From: an uncultured Clostridia bacterium | GTDB lineage: Bacteria > Bacillota > Clostridia > Oscillospirales > Acutalibacteraceae | DNA length: 64,000 nt | Assembly (NCBI GenBank): GCA_946407065.1 | Contig: CAMJMQ010000005.1 | Location: 1-64,000, forward strand | Direction: 5' to 3' | In this document: piece after piece, positions 1 through 8,902 of the stretch | Numbering within the stretch: position 1 is the stretch's first letter | How the letters are laid out: every line of letters begins with the position of its first letter | The notes under the pieces: generated by a model | What the model was told of the DNA's origin: nothing | Seen by the model: only the letters and a program-made list of their open reading frames with translations | Database searches by the model: none | Translations under genes and position numbers: made by a program

Positions 1-101
1 ATCGGTATCTGCACAGATGTGTTGTGATGACGACGATGACGCGTCACTTGTCATTTTGTGACGCGTGCGTCCGCGTCAGTCGTTGTCCTGATAATTTGAT
101 G

Positions 102-130
102 TTGACAAAAATAGAATCATGTGATATGAT
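102..130 (+). promoter_or_regulatory. Sigma-A promoter of the first T-box operon
   Basis: TTGACA at 102-107 and TATGAT at 125-130 are separated by 17 bases. The position just upstream of the T-box leader makes this the likely start of the branched-chain operon transcript. Confidence 0.75.
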
Positions 131-136
131 TAGACG

Positions 137-501
137 AGCTAAAGGCTATGACGAAGAGGGCGCGGTTCTCTCATCATTCAGAGAAAGAGCGGTTGGTGCA
201 AGCTCCTATGATGGTTTCCGTGTTTGTAGCTTCTGAGCCGGGGAGAAGAAAGCGCTGTGCGTGATTAGACCTCCTCCGTGATGACTGCGTGAATGTCTGG
301 GGGTTAGCATATCAATTGTCATTCCCTTTTGATCGGCTGAGATTGCCACGTCGGCGGTTTTGCCGCCTCCTCGCAATGACGATTGAGAAATACAGACCCT
401 GAGAGTGGCAGTGCTGAGATATCAGCCTGCAATTTGAGTGGTACCGCGGGTGTTATGCGCTCGTCTCAAAGTGATGACTTTGGGATGAGCGCTATATTTT
501 T
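137..501 (+). promoter_or_regulatory. T-box leader, specifier read as GTA (Val)
   Basis: The stem I apical loop GGTTGGTGCAA lies at 191-201, the T-box core GTGGTACCGCG at about 438-448, and a terminator hairpin at 457-492 is followed by a T-rich run. Aligned with the alaS and thrS leaders in this window, where the codon six bases before the next conserved block is GCC and ACC, the matching triplet here is GTA at 226-228, a valine codon. The TGGT bulge would pair with a tRNA whose discriminator base is A, as in tRNA-Val at 43580. The leader would antiterminate when uncharged tRNA-Val accumulates. A family C repeat is embedded in it. The T-box call is firm; the specifier is inferred. Confidence 0.85.
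341..381 (-). repeat. Family C repeat inside the T-box leader
   Basis: Reads on the minus strand as GTCATTGCGAGGAGG, a small hairpin, then CGTGGCAATCTC. It lies between stem I and the antiterminator and can fold on itself, so it may be tolerated as an extra stem. Confidence 0.7.
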
Positions 502-620
502 GGTGAACGGTGAACGGTGAATGGTGAAGGTATCTCGCTTCGCTCAATCAATTCTATTAGGAATCAAAAACGCGAAGCGTTTCCCACAACCGTTAACCAT
601 TAACCGTTAACCGTTAACTG
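501..620. repeat. Family D inverted heptamer repeat
   Basis: The left arm (501-530) is a run of near-heptamers GTGAACG; the right arm (about 590-620) is a run of CCGTTAA units that is roughly its reverse complement. The central part contains GCGAAGCG. It separates the T-box terminator from the first gene. Confidence 0.6.
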
Positions 621-657
621 ACCCACTCCGGTTCCGAAAACATGAATGAGGTGTGTT

Positions 658-2946
658 ATGGATTACAACACGACAGCTTTGGACACAAAAATTAAAGAAA
701 TGGCGACCCGAATTCGCGAGCTGCGCGAACTTGAGGGAAAGACCATCGCCGAGATGGCGGCGTTCACCGACGTCACCGAAGAGGAGTACATCGCGTGTGA
801 GTCGGGCGAGCAGGATCTGAACTTCGCGTTCATCTACCGCGTCTCTCAGGCGCTGAACGTCAATGTCACCGAGATCATTGAGGGTATCTCCCCGAACCTG
901 AAATCCTATACCGTGACCCGCCGCGGACTCGGTCAAAAGGTCTCTCAGGCGCACGGCATGACCTATTATAACCTCGCTTACGCGTTCCAGAACCGTATCG
1001 CGGAGCCGCTCTATGTCAAGAGTAAATACAACCCCGAGGCGCAGAGTAAGCCCATGGAGCTGACCACCCATGACGGTCAGGAGATCGACATCGTCATCGA
1101 GGGACAGCTGATGGTACAGGTCGGTGATCATAAGGAGATCCTCGGCCCCGGCGACACCATCTACTTCGATTCCAACACCCCTCACGGCGAGATGGCAGTC
1201 GGCGAGCAGGATTGTATCTTCTACGCGATCGTCCTCAACCCCAAGGGTGAGCCGATCCCCGAGCTGACCTCCACCAAGGCGATCGCCGCCGCGAAGGTGG
1301 AGAATACCGATACCAAGGAGCGTGTCTGGAAGAAGTTCGTCGACTACGAGGTTAACGAGAACGGTACGCCTACCAAGGTCACCTTCAAGAATGAGGACAA
1401 GTTCAACTTCGGCTTCGACGTGATCGACGCCATTTCCTATAAAGATCCCGATAAGCTCGCGATGATCCATGTCGCGAACGACAAAACGGAGCACCGCTTC
1501 ACCTTTACCGATATCCGCCACGCGTCCTGCCAGTGCGCGAACTATTTCAAGAGCTTAGGCATCCGCAAGGGCGACCGCGTCATGCTGATCCTCAAACGTC
1601 ATTACCAGTTCTGGTTCGCGATCATCGGTCTGCATAAGCTCGGCGCGATCGCGATCCCCGCGACCAACCAGCTCCAGGCGCACGACCTTGAATACCGCTT
1701 CAAGGCGGCGGGCGTTTCCGCCATTGTCTGCACCGGCGACGGCTATTCCGCCGCGGAGGTCGAGAAGGCGATGGAGAATTATCCACAGTTAAAGCGCATC
1801 ATGGTCAACGGTGTGCGCGAGGGCTGGCGCAACTTTGACGAAGAATACAAGCTGTTCTCCTCTCATTTTGAGCGCAAGGAGAGCACTCCCTGCGGCGACG
1901 ACATCATGCTGATGTACTTTACCTCGGGTACCTCCGGTTACCCGAAGATCGCCGCGCATAGCTACAAATTAGCGCTCGGTCACTTTATGACCGCGCATTT
2001 CTGGCACAACGTCGACCCCGACGGCCTGCACTTCACCATCTCCGACACCGGTTGGGCAAAGGCGGCATGGGGCAAGCTCTACGGACAGTGGCTGTGTGAA
2101 GCGCCGATGTTCGTCTATGACTTCGACCGCTTCCACGCCGACGATATCCTGCCGATGTTCGCCAAATATCACATCACCACCTTCTGCGCGCCGCCTACCA
2201 TGCTGCGCATGATGATCAAGGAGGACATCAGCAAATACGATTTCTCCTCCGTCAAGCGTATGACCACCGCGGGCGAGGCGCTCAATCCCGAGGTCTACAA
2301 CCAGTTTGAGAAGCTCACGGGCTTACAGATCATGGAAGGCTTCGGTCAGACCGAGACCGCCGTTATCATCTGCAACATGATCGGCGCGCCGCATAAGATC
2401 GGCTCGATGGGCAAGCCCTCTCCGATCTATGACATCCACCTGCTCGACAAGGACGGCAATGACGTGCCCGACGGTGAGCCCGGTGAGATCTGTATCAATA
2501 TTTCCGAGAAAATGCCCTGCGGTCTGGCGATGTACTACTACAACGACGTCGATTCCACCCGCAAGAATTGGCGCAACGGCTACTATCACACCGGCGACCT
2601 CGCGTGGCGTGATGAGGATGGCTTCTTCTGGTATGTCGGTCGCGCGGATGACGTTATCAAGAGTTCCGGCTACCGTATCGGACCGTTCGAGATCGAGAGC
2701 GTCATCATGGAGCTGCCGTATGTTCTCGAATGCGGCGTATCTCCCGCGCCCGATCCCGTAAGAGGTCAGGTCGTCAAGGCGTCCATCGTACTCGTCAAGG
2801 GTACCGAGGGCACCGAGGAGCTGAAGAAGGAGATCCAGGACTACGTCAAGACCCATACCGCTCCGTATAAATATCCGCGTATCGTCGTCTTTAAGGACAG
2901 CCTGCCCAAGACGACCAGCGGTAAGATTCAGAGAAACCTGCTATAA
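658..2946 (+). CDS. HTH-cupin-acyl-CoA synthetase fusion
   Basis: Three parts are visible in about 762 residues. An XRE-type helix-turn-helix covers roughly residues 13-67, a cupin (GPGDTIYFDSNTPHG) about 130-200, and an AMP-forming acyl-CoA synthetase the remainder. The synthetase has P-loop-like YFTSGTSGYPK, GFGQTET, YYHTGDLA and a C-terminal TSGKIQR carrying the catalytic lysine. It would make acyl-CoA from a carboxylic acid, ATP and CoA. The chosen ATG has GAGGTG four bases upstream; another in-frame ATG lies four codons earlier. As first gene of the Val T-box operon with a 2-oxoacid:ferredoxin oxidoreductase, a short or branched acid substrate is likely (inference). The HTH and cupin suggest ligand sensing or autoregulation by the enzyme itself. 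Confidence 0.85.
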   Translation: MDYNTTALDTKIKEMATRIRELRELEGKTIAEMAAFTDVTEEEYIACESGEQDLNFAFIYRVSQALNVNVTEIIEGISPNLKSYTVTRRGLGQKVSQAHGMTYYNLAYAFQNRIAEPLYVKSKYNPEAQSKPMELTTHDGQEIDIVIEGQLMVQVGDHKEILGPGDTIYFDSNTPHGEMAVGEQDCIFYAIVLNPKGEPIPELTSTKAIAAAKVENTDTKERVWKKFVDYEVNENGTPTKVTFKNEDKFNFGFDVIDAISYKDPDKLAMIHVANDKTEHRFTFTDIRHASCQCANYFKSLGIRKGDRVMLILKRHYQFWFAIIGLHKLGAIAIPATNQLQAHDLEYRFKAAGVSAIVCTGDGYSAAEVEKAMENYPQLKRIMVNGVREGWRNFDEEYKLFSSHFERKESTPCGDDIMLMYFTSGTSGYPKIAAHSYKLALGHFMTAHFWHNVDPDGLHFTISDTGWAKAAWGKLYGQWLCEAPMFVYDFDRFHADDILPMFAKYHITTFCAPPTMLRMMIKEDISKYDFSSVKRMTTAGEALNPEVYNQFEKLTGLQIMEGFGQTETAVIICNMIGAPHKIGSMGKPSPIYDIHLLDKDGNDVPDGEPGEICINISEKMPCGLAMYYYNDVDSTRKNWRNGYYHTGDLAWRDEDGFFWYVGRADDVIKSSGYRIGPFEIESVIMELPYVLECGVSPAPDPVRGQVVKASIVLVKGTEGTEELKKEIQDYVKTHTAPYKYPRIVVFKDSLPKTTSGKIQRNLL

Positions 2947-2947
2947 T

Positions 2948-3090
2948 ACTGAAAACTGAATATTGAAAACTTAAAACTGAACAATGAATGGCGGGACACC
3001 CGCACCCGATTTTGATATAGAATCCAAAACGCGTCAGCGTTTCCCGCTATTATTCATTTTTCAATCTTCAGTTTTCAGTTTTCAATTCTA
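2948..3090. repeat. Family D inverted repeat, TGAAAAC type
   Basis: The left arm is built of TGAAAACTGAA-like units and the right arm of TTCAGTTTTCAG-like units, with GGCGGGACACCCGC and GCGTCAGCG between them. It fills the gap between the synthetase and the ATPase gene. Confidence 0.65.
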
Positions 3091-3111
3091 ATATCAAAGG
3101 TTTGTATCATA

Positions 3112-3774
3112 ATGAACTACAAAAGATTAACAATTTTATGCGGTCACTACGGATCGGGAAAGACCAATATCGCGGTCAATATGGCGTTCGACCTCGCTTC
3201 TCAGCGGGATCATGTCGCGATCGCCGACCTCGATATCGTCAATCCCTATTTCCGCAGTAAGGACAGCGAGGATGAATTCAAGGAGAAGGGCATCCGCCTG
3301 ATCTGCTCCGATTTCGCGTCCTCCAACGTGGATCTGCCCTCTATGCCCGCCGACCTGTATTCGATCACTGATGACAAGACGATGAGCGTGATCATGGATA
3401 TCGGCGGCGACGATAGGGGAGCCTACGCGCTCGGCAGACTGCGCGACGCGATCCGCATTGAGAATGATTATGAAATGCTGATGGTCGTCAACAAGTTCCG
3501 CCCCCTGACGCCCGACGCGGAGTCCACCATCGAGGTCATGCGCGAGATCGAAGCGGCGTGCGGTATCCCGTTCACCGGCATCATCAACAATTCGAACTTA
3601 GCGGTTGAGACATCCGCGGATGATGTTCTTTCCTCTGTGAAGTACGCGGAGGAAGTCGCAAGCCTCGCGAACCTGCCGCTGGTGCTCACCACCGTTGAGG
3701 ATCATCTTTATGATGATCTCAAGGATAAAATCAGCCCATTATTCCGCTTGAAGCTGCAAAAGAAGCCGATATGA
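3112..3774 (+). CDS. MinD/ParA-like P-loop ATPase
   Basis: A 220-residue SIMIBI-class NTPase. Walker A is GHYGSGKTN near the N terminus with the extra lysine-type signature region following; IADLDIVNPYF (about 38-48) and VIMDIGGDD (about 93-101) match switch and Walker B positions. No DNA-binding or membrane segment is seen. Homologues are commonly found beside ferredoxin-dependent oxidoreductase genes, so a role in assembling or delivering iron-sulfur subunits is plausible but inferred. It lies between the acyl-CoA synthetase and the oxidoreductase subunits on the same strand. Chromosome partitioning is unlikely because no ParB or parS-like neighbour is present. Confidence 0.75.
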   Translation: MNYKRLTILCGHYGSGKTNIAVNMAFDLASQRDHVAIADLDIVNPYFRSKDSEDEFKEKGIRLICSDFASSNVDLPSMPADLYSITDDKTMSVIMDIGGDDRGAYALGRLRDAIRIENDYEMLMVVNKFRPLTPDAESTIEVMREIEAACGIPFTGIINNSNLAVETSADDVLSSVKYAEEVASLANLPLVLTTVEDHLYDDLKDKISPLFRLKLQKKPI

Positions 3775-3840
3775 TACCGATTGCGACTGAGAGAAAGCAG
3801 TTTATGTTTGACCTCAAGATTTCAGTATTGGGTAACGCTC

Positions 3841-3956
3841 TGTAGGGTACGGCGCTTGTCGACGTACCGAAACAGCCGATAGATGTATCTGTCGAATAAA
3901 CATGATCGATCTGAAACCTTCTGCCGTGCGGTACGTCATAAATGCCGTACCCTACA
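3841..3956. repeat. Family A element with complete inverted ends
   Basis: Both ends are TGTAGGGTACGGC, in inverted orientation (3841-3853 and 3944-3956), and each end also forms its own hairpin with GTACCG. The element is 116 bases and carries no gene. It sits between the ATPase and the ferredoxin subunit. Confidence 0.75.
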
Positions 3957-4066
3957 ACAGAATCATCATCTTTCCTGTTGCTGTTGATGTTATCTATTAG
4001 GTTCTTGTTATTCAAGCGAAATAACCATACATAATAATTATTTATTATAAAGAAGGGAAAATGTAT

Positions 4067-4273
4067 ATGGCAAAACTAACATTCAAGACCGACAACTGTA
4101 AGGGTTGTGCGCTGTGTGTGGATGCTTGTCCCAAAGGGATCTTGCAGATCGCCACAGACAAAATCAACAAGAAGGGTCATCATCCCGTAGAGTGCACCGA
4201 TATGGACGCCTGTATCGGCTGCGCGTCCTGCTACATGATGTGCCCCGATTGTATTATCAAGGTAGAAAGGTGA
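4067..4273 (+). CDS. 2-oxoacid:ferredoxin oxidoreductase delta (ferredoxin) subunit
   Basis: A 68-residue 2[4Fe-4S] ferredoxin with CKGCALCVDACPKG and CIGCASCYMMCPDC. It passes electrons between the catalytic subunits and external ferredoxin. The ribosome site AGAAGGG at 4051-4057 is nine bases from ATG 4067 but only three from ATG 4061, so the later start is preferred. It opens a tight four-gene set (delta, alpha, beta, gamma), the usual arrangement for VOR/KOR-type enzymes. Confidence 0.9.
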   Translation: MAKLTFKTDNCKGCALCVDACPKGILQIATDKINKKGHHPVECTDMDACIGCASCYMMCPDCIIKVER

Positions 4274-4282
4274 TGAAAAACA

Positions 4283-5346
4283 ATGGCAGATAAGATTTTG
4301 ATGAAAGGTAACGAAGCGATCGCTGCTGCCGCTATCAAGGCGGGCTGTCTGCATTACTTCGGTTACCCGATCACCCCTCAGACCGAGATAGCTGCCTATA
4401 TGGCGAAGGTCATGCCCAAGGTCGGCGGTACCTTCCTGCAGGCAGAGTCCGAGATTGCCGCGATCAACATGGTATACGGCGTGGCGTCCGCGGGCAAACG
4501 CGTCATGACTTCTTCTTCCTCTCCCGGCGTATCGCTGAAGGGTGAAGGTTTATCCTACTTAGCAGGCTCCGACCTGCCCTCGCTGATCGTTAATGTACAG
4601 CGCGGCGGTCCGGGTCTCGGCGGCATCCAGCCCTCCCAGTCCGACTACTTCCAGTCCACCCGCGGCGGCGGTCACGGCGACTATCACATGATCGTCCTCG
4701 CTCCCGCTTCCGTACAGGAGATGGCGGAGCTGACCGTCAAGGGCTTTGAGCTGGCGGATACCTACCGCATGACCGCCATGATCCTCGCCGACGGTACCAT
4801 GGGTCAGATGATGGAGCCTGTTTCCATCGACGACCTCGAGATCAAGCCCGCTCCCGAAAAGCCGTGGGCGACCACCGGCACCAAGATGGAGCGTGAGCAT
4901 AATATCGTCAACTCCCTCTCTCTGGTTCCCGAGGAACTCGAGGAGCTCAATTTCAAGCGTTATGACCGCTATAAGGTCATCGAAGAGAACGAGACCATGT
5001 ATGAGGAATACAAGGTCGATGACGCCGACATCGTGATCGCGGCGTTCGGCATCGCGGCTCGTGTAAGTAAGAACGCGGTCGATGAAGCGCGCAAGCTCGG
5101 CATCAAGGTCGGACTGATCCGTCCGATCACCCTGTGGCCGTTCCCGAAGGCTCCCTTCAAGAAGGCTGCCGAGCACGCAAAGGCATTCATCTCGGTCGAG
5201 CTGAACATGGGTCAGATGATCGAGGACGTACAGCTCGCCACCGAGAGTAAGTGCCCCGTGACCCTGTGCAACCGCGCCGGCGGTATGATCCCCGATCCCG
5301 AGCAGGTGCTCAATGCGATCAAAGAAGTAAACGGAGGTATCAAGTA

Positions 5347-5347
<1 letters not shown>
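4283..5347 (+). CDS. vorB: 2-oxoacid:ferredoxin oxidoreductase alpha subunit, VorB type
   Basis: At 354 residues it has the length and motifs of VorB: GNEAIAAAAIKAGC, FGYPITPQTE near the N terminus, QAESEIAAINMVYG, and the TSSSSPGVSLKGEG stretch. With the beta subunit it forms the thiamine-diphosphate site that interconverts 2-oxoacids with acyl-CoA plus CO2. VorB-type subunits are known for branched 2-oxoacids such as 3-methyl-2-oxobutanoate, but closely related 2-oxoglutarate enzymes cannot be excluded by eye. The Val-type T-box upstream and ilvE downstream support a branched substrate. Its TAA overlaps the ATG of the beta subunit. Confidence 0.88.
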
Positions 5348-6104
<757 letters not shown>

Positions 6105-6105
<1 letters not shown>

Positions 6106-6644
6106 TGAGCGCTAAAAATATGTTATTCTCCGGTTTCGGCGGTCAGGGTATCCTCTTCGCCGGCAAATTCATTGCCTACAAGGGCCTGATCGAGGAAAAG
6201 CAGGTGTCCTGGCTTCCGTCCTACGGTCCCGAGATGCGCGGCGGTACAGCGTCCTGCTCCGTCATCGTGTCCGATACCCCTGTCGGCTCTCCGATCGTAT
6301 CGAATCCCGACATCCTCGTCGCCATGAACCTGCCCTCTCTCGACAGATTCGAGGATAAGGTCGTACCCGGCGGCATGATCTTCGCGGATTCCACCCTGAT
6401 CGAGCGCAAGGTTGAGCGTGACGATGTCAAAGTATTTTACATCCCCGCGACCCGCATGGCTTCTGATGAGAAGCTCGGCAACCTCGCCAACATGATCATC
6501 GTCGGCAAGCTCCTCAAGGAGACCGGCGACTATACCGAAGACGGCATCCGTGCCGCTCTTGACAAGGTCATTTCCGCAAAGCGCGCCAACATGAAGGACG
6601 TCAACTTCAAGGCGATCCAAATGGGCGCGGAGTTTGAAGGATAA
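6105..6644 (+). CDS. 2-oxoacid:ferredoxin oxidoreductase gamma subunit
   Basis: 179 residues of the POR/KOR gamma family. The N terminus reads [14 protein letters not shown], followed by [13 protein letters not shown], both hallmark motifs of the CoA-binding subunit. It overlaps the beta subunit by one base (TAATG). It closes the oxidoreductase set before a family B repeat and ilvE. Confidence 0.92.
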
Positions 6645-6650
6645 GAAGAA

Positions 6651-6832
6651 AGGCCCCCTTTCCTAAGGTGCCCCCGTTGGGGGAATATCCGAAGGACAAG
6701 GGGGGGGAGCTGCTTCCGGCGAGGAGGCTGTCACCGTAAGGTGGCTGGGGGTTGCTATCGGGTTATTGTTGTGAATAGTTATTTGCAACCCTCCGCCGCT
6801 TTGCGGCACCTCCCTTAGGAAAGGGAGGCTAT
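6651..6832. repeat. Family B element, long form
   Basis: The left part has CTTTCCTAAGG and CTGTCACCGTAAGGTGGCTGGGGGTTG; the right part has CAACCCTCCGCCGCTTTGCGG and CCTTAGGAAAGGGAGG, so the ends are inverted copies. It separates the gamma subunit from ilvE. Confidence 0.65.
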
Positions 6833-6867
6833 GATGTATGCTATTTTAGATTAGGAGGAATGTTATT

Positions 6868-7932
6868 ATGGATATCAAAGTTACATTAAACCCGAATCCG
6901 AAGGCGAAGCCTACCGATTCTTCCGCACTCGGTTTCGGTAAGATTTTTACCGACCACATGTTCTGCTGGAGCTGGAACAGCGAAAAGGGCTGGCACAATC
7001 CCCGTATCGTGCCGTTTGAGAACCTCTCCATCCATCCCGCTTCCACTGTTCTGCACTACGGTTCCGAGATTTTTGAGGGCTTGAAGGCATATCGCCGTGC
7101 CGACGGCAAGGTACAGCTGTTCAGACCCATCGAGAACATCCGCCGTATGAACAATTCCGCAGAGCGCCTCTGCCTGCCCCAGATGCCCGAGGAGGACTTC
7201 ATGCAGGCATTGGTCGAATTCGTCCGCTTGGAGCAGGATTGGACGCCCTCCGATAAGGGCACCTCTCTGTACCTGCGCCCGTTCATGTTCGGTAACGACG
7301 AGAGCCTCGGCGTTCACGCTGTGCATAACGCGGAGTTCATCATCATCGCTTCTCCTGTCGGCTCCTACTACAAGGAGGGTCTCAACCCCGTCAAGATCAT
7401 GATCGAGGATAAGGACGTCCGCGCGGTACGCGGCGGTACAGGCTACGCGAAGTGCGGCGGCAACTACGCGGCTTCCAACCGCGCAGGCGAGCGCGCTGAG
7501 CAGCAGGGCTATTCTCAGGTGCTGTGGCTCGACGGCGTTGAGCGCAAGTACATCGAGGAAGTCGGCGCGATGAACGTCATGTTCAAGATCAATGGTGAGA
7601 TTGTCACTCCCAAGCTGACCGGTTCTATCCTGCCCGGTATCACCAGAAAATCTTGCATCGAGTTCCTCAAGAGCGAGGGCCTCGAGGTCTCCGAGCGTCT
7701 GCTCTCCGTTGAGGAGCTGGCTCAGGCGATGACCGACGGCACTCTGGAAGAAGCATGGGGCTGCGGTACCGCGGCTGTTATCTCTCCGATCGGCGAGCTG
7801 TGCTACAAGAATCACAAGTACATTATCAACAACAACGAGATCGGCAAGCTCTCTCAGCACCTCTATGATTCCATCACCGGCATCCAGTGGGGTGAGGTAG
7901 AGGACAAGTTCGGCTGGACAGTCGAGATCTGA
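6868..7932 (+). CDS. ilvE: Branched-chain amino acid aminotransferase
   Basis: A 354-residue fold-type IV PLP enzyme of the long (BCAT-II) class. TVLHYGSEIFEGLKAYR and the lysine-bearing YAKCGGNYAAS are present, and EEVGAMNVMF and TGSILPGITR match cofactor-phosphate contacts. It interconverts Val, Leu and Ile with their 2-oxoacids using glutamate/2-oxoglutarate. A ribosome site AGGAGG lies just upstream of ATG 6868. Lying directly after the VOR genes, it would aminate the 2-oxoacids they supply. A strong terminator follows. Confidence 0.93.
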   Translation: MDIKVTLNPNPKAKPTDSSALGFGKIFTDHMFCWSWNSEKGWHNPRIVPFENLSIHPASTVLHYGSEIFEGLKAYRRADGKVQLFRPIENIRRMNNSAERLCLPQMPEEDFMQALVEFVRLEQDWTPSDKGTSLYLRPFMFGNDESLGVHAVHNAEFIIIASPVGSYYKEGLNPVKIMIEDKDVRAVRGGTGYAKCGGNYAASNRAGERAEQQGYSQVLWLDGVERKYIEEVGAMNVMFKINGEIVTPKLTGSILPGITRKSCIEFLKSEGLEVSERLLSVEELAQAMTDGTLEEAWGCGTAAVISPIGELCYKNHKYIINNNEIGKLSQHLYDSITGIQWGEVEDKFGWTVEI

Positions 7933-7996
7933 TTGCGTTTGATGATTGTTGTGAGAAAAGACGTTTGCGTCTAATCTTAACGAAATAGTAACCGAC

Positions 7997-8023
7997 AACG
8001 GCAGGGGAGACCCTGCCGTTTTT
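7997..8023 (+). terminator. Rho-independent terminator after ilvE
   Basis: A perfect ten-base stem AACGGCAGGG/CCCTGCCGTT with a GAGA loop, followed by TTT. It ends the Val T-box operon. Confidence 0.85.
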
Positions 8024-8038
8024 GTGTGGAGGAATACA

Positions 8039-8219
8039 GTAGGGCGGGGGACTTGGTGCTCCCGCGGCAGGGGCGTTGGTCAAAGCGCAGCATTTGTTAA
8101 GGAGATGTGCGTTTTGTAGGGTACGGCGCTTGTCGACGTACCGCGGCAGGGCATTGGTCAAACCGTAACGTCTGTTGAGGAGATGGGCGTTCCGTAGGGA
8201 TGGTCATTGACCATCCGCA
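8039..8219. repeat. Three tandem family A units with different hairpins
   Basis: Units begin at about 8039, 8115 and 8193. Each starts GTAGGG and then forms a hairpin, but the arms differ: GCGGGGGAC../..GTGCTCCCGC, GTACGGCG../..CGACGTAC and GATGGTC/GACCATC. The spacers after units 1 and 2 are clearly related (CGGCAGGG, TTGGTCAAA, GGAGATG, GCGTT). Confidence 0.7.
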
Positions 8220-8295
8220 TGGCAGAAAGCGCTATTATCCTATCTATCCATTTTCGATAAAGGTGACGCCCGTCATTCTCGGACGAGCAATGTGA

Positions 8296-8340
8296 TCTCC
8301 CCTAAGGGGAGGTGTCGCAAAGCGACAGAGGGGTGCCGTC
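8296..8340. repeat. Family B fragment
   Basis: CTCCCCTAAGGGGAGGTGTCGCAAAGCGACAGAGGGGTG has the two adjacent hairpins of family B but no recognisable second half. The remaining sequence up to the next promoter shows no gene. Confidence 0.55.
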
Positions 8341-8476
8341 TCCGGCTGAGGAACGTCCCTACGGTAAGATGGATGATCTCTGAATAGTAAATCTGTCAAA
8401 AACACCATATTTTTTGCGACCGAAAACATCCCGATTGTGATATAAAACAAAACGATGTTTTCACGCACTAAAGCGC

Positions 8477-8505
8477 TTGACAATTCTTTGACATTGTGCT
8501 ATATT
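8477..8505 (+). promoter_or_regulatory. Sigma-A promoter of the second T-box operon
   Basis: TTGACA at 8477-8482 and TATATT at 8500-8505 with a 17-base spacer, about 50 bases upstream of the T-box stem I. Confidence 0.75.
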
Positions 8506-8549
8506 ACTAAAAGTTGAATAACCCCATAAATGCGTTGATGAAATTATCG

Positions 8550-8793
8550 CTTTTACAGAACGTCTTTTCAGAGAGTTATCGGTCGGTGAAAGATAACAGG
8601 ACAGCAGGAGCGAGTCTCATTTCGGAGCAGAGTCGGTGAACACACGCGTGTGTCGCAAGTAACCGGCTACGGATTGTCCCGTTATCATGGCAGAGGGCTT
8701 GTCAGAGCCTTAGAGTGACCGTAGTATTACGGTAAGCAGGGTGGTACCGCGAAGTAACTTCGTCCCTGAGGTCAATGACCTCGGGGACTTTAT
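8550..8793 (+). promoter_or_regulatory. T-box leader, specifier read as CTC (Leu)
   Basis: The stem I apex is GTTATC-GGTCGGTGAAA-GATAAC (8575-8596). The T-box core GGTGGTACCGCG lies at about 8740-8751, and a terminator GTCCCTGAGGTC/GACCTCGGGGAC at 8763-8790 precedes TTTATT. Using the same alignment rule as the alaS and thrS leaders, the specifier is CTC at 8616-8618, a leucine codon followed by A. The TGGT bulge fits a discriminator A. It controls the isopropylmalate-synthase-like gene, which fits a leucine signal. Confidence 0.88.
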
Positions 8794-8796
8794 TAT

Positions 8797-8850
8797 TGAA
8801 AACTTAAAACTGAAAAATGAATAATGAATAATTGCGGGAGGGCGCTGCCC
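8797..8850. repeat. Family D half-element
   Basis: A run of TGAAAACTTAAAACTGAAAAATGAATAA type units followed by GGGAGGGCGCTGCCCTC. It resembles the left half of the element at 2948 and lacks a right arm. Confidence 0.55.
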
Positions 8851-8902
8851 TCACCCGATTTCTGTATCGTTCAGTATCGTTATTCAGAAAAGAGGAATTG
8901 TT

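Noticed and set aside
24..236. Short open frame at the window start
   Set aside because: It covers the promoter and stem I of the T-box and has no ribosome site or recognisable product.
8039..8219. Possible CRISPR array
   Set aside because: Only three units, the repeated part is not constant, the hairpin arms vary, and no cas gene is in the window.
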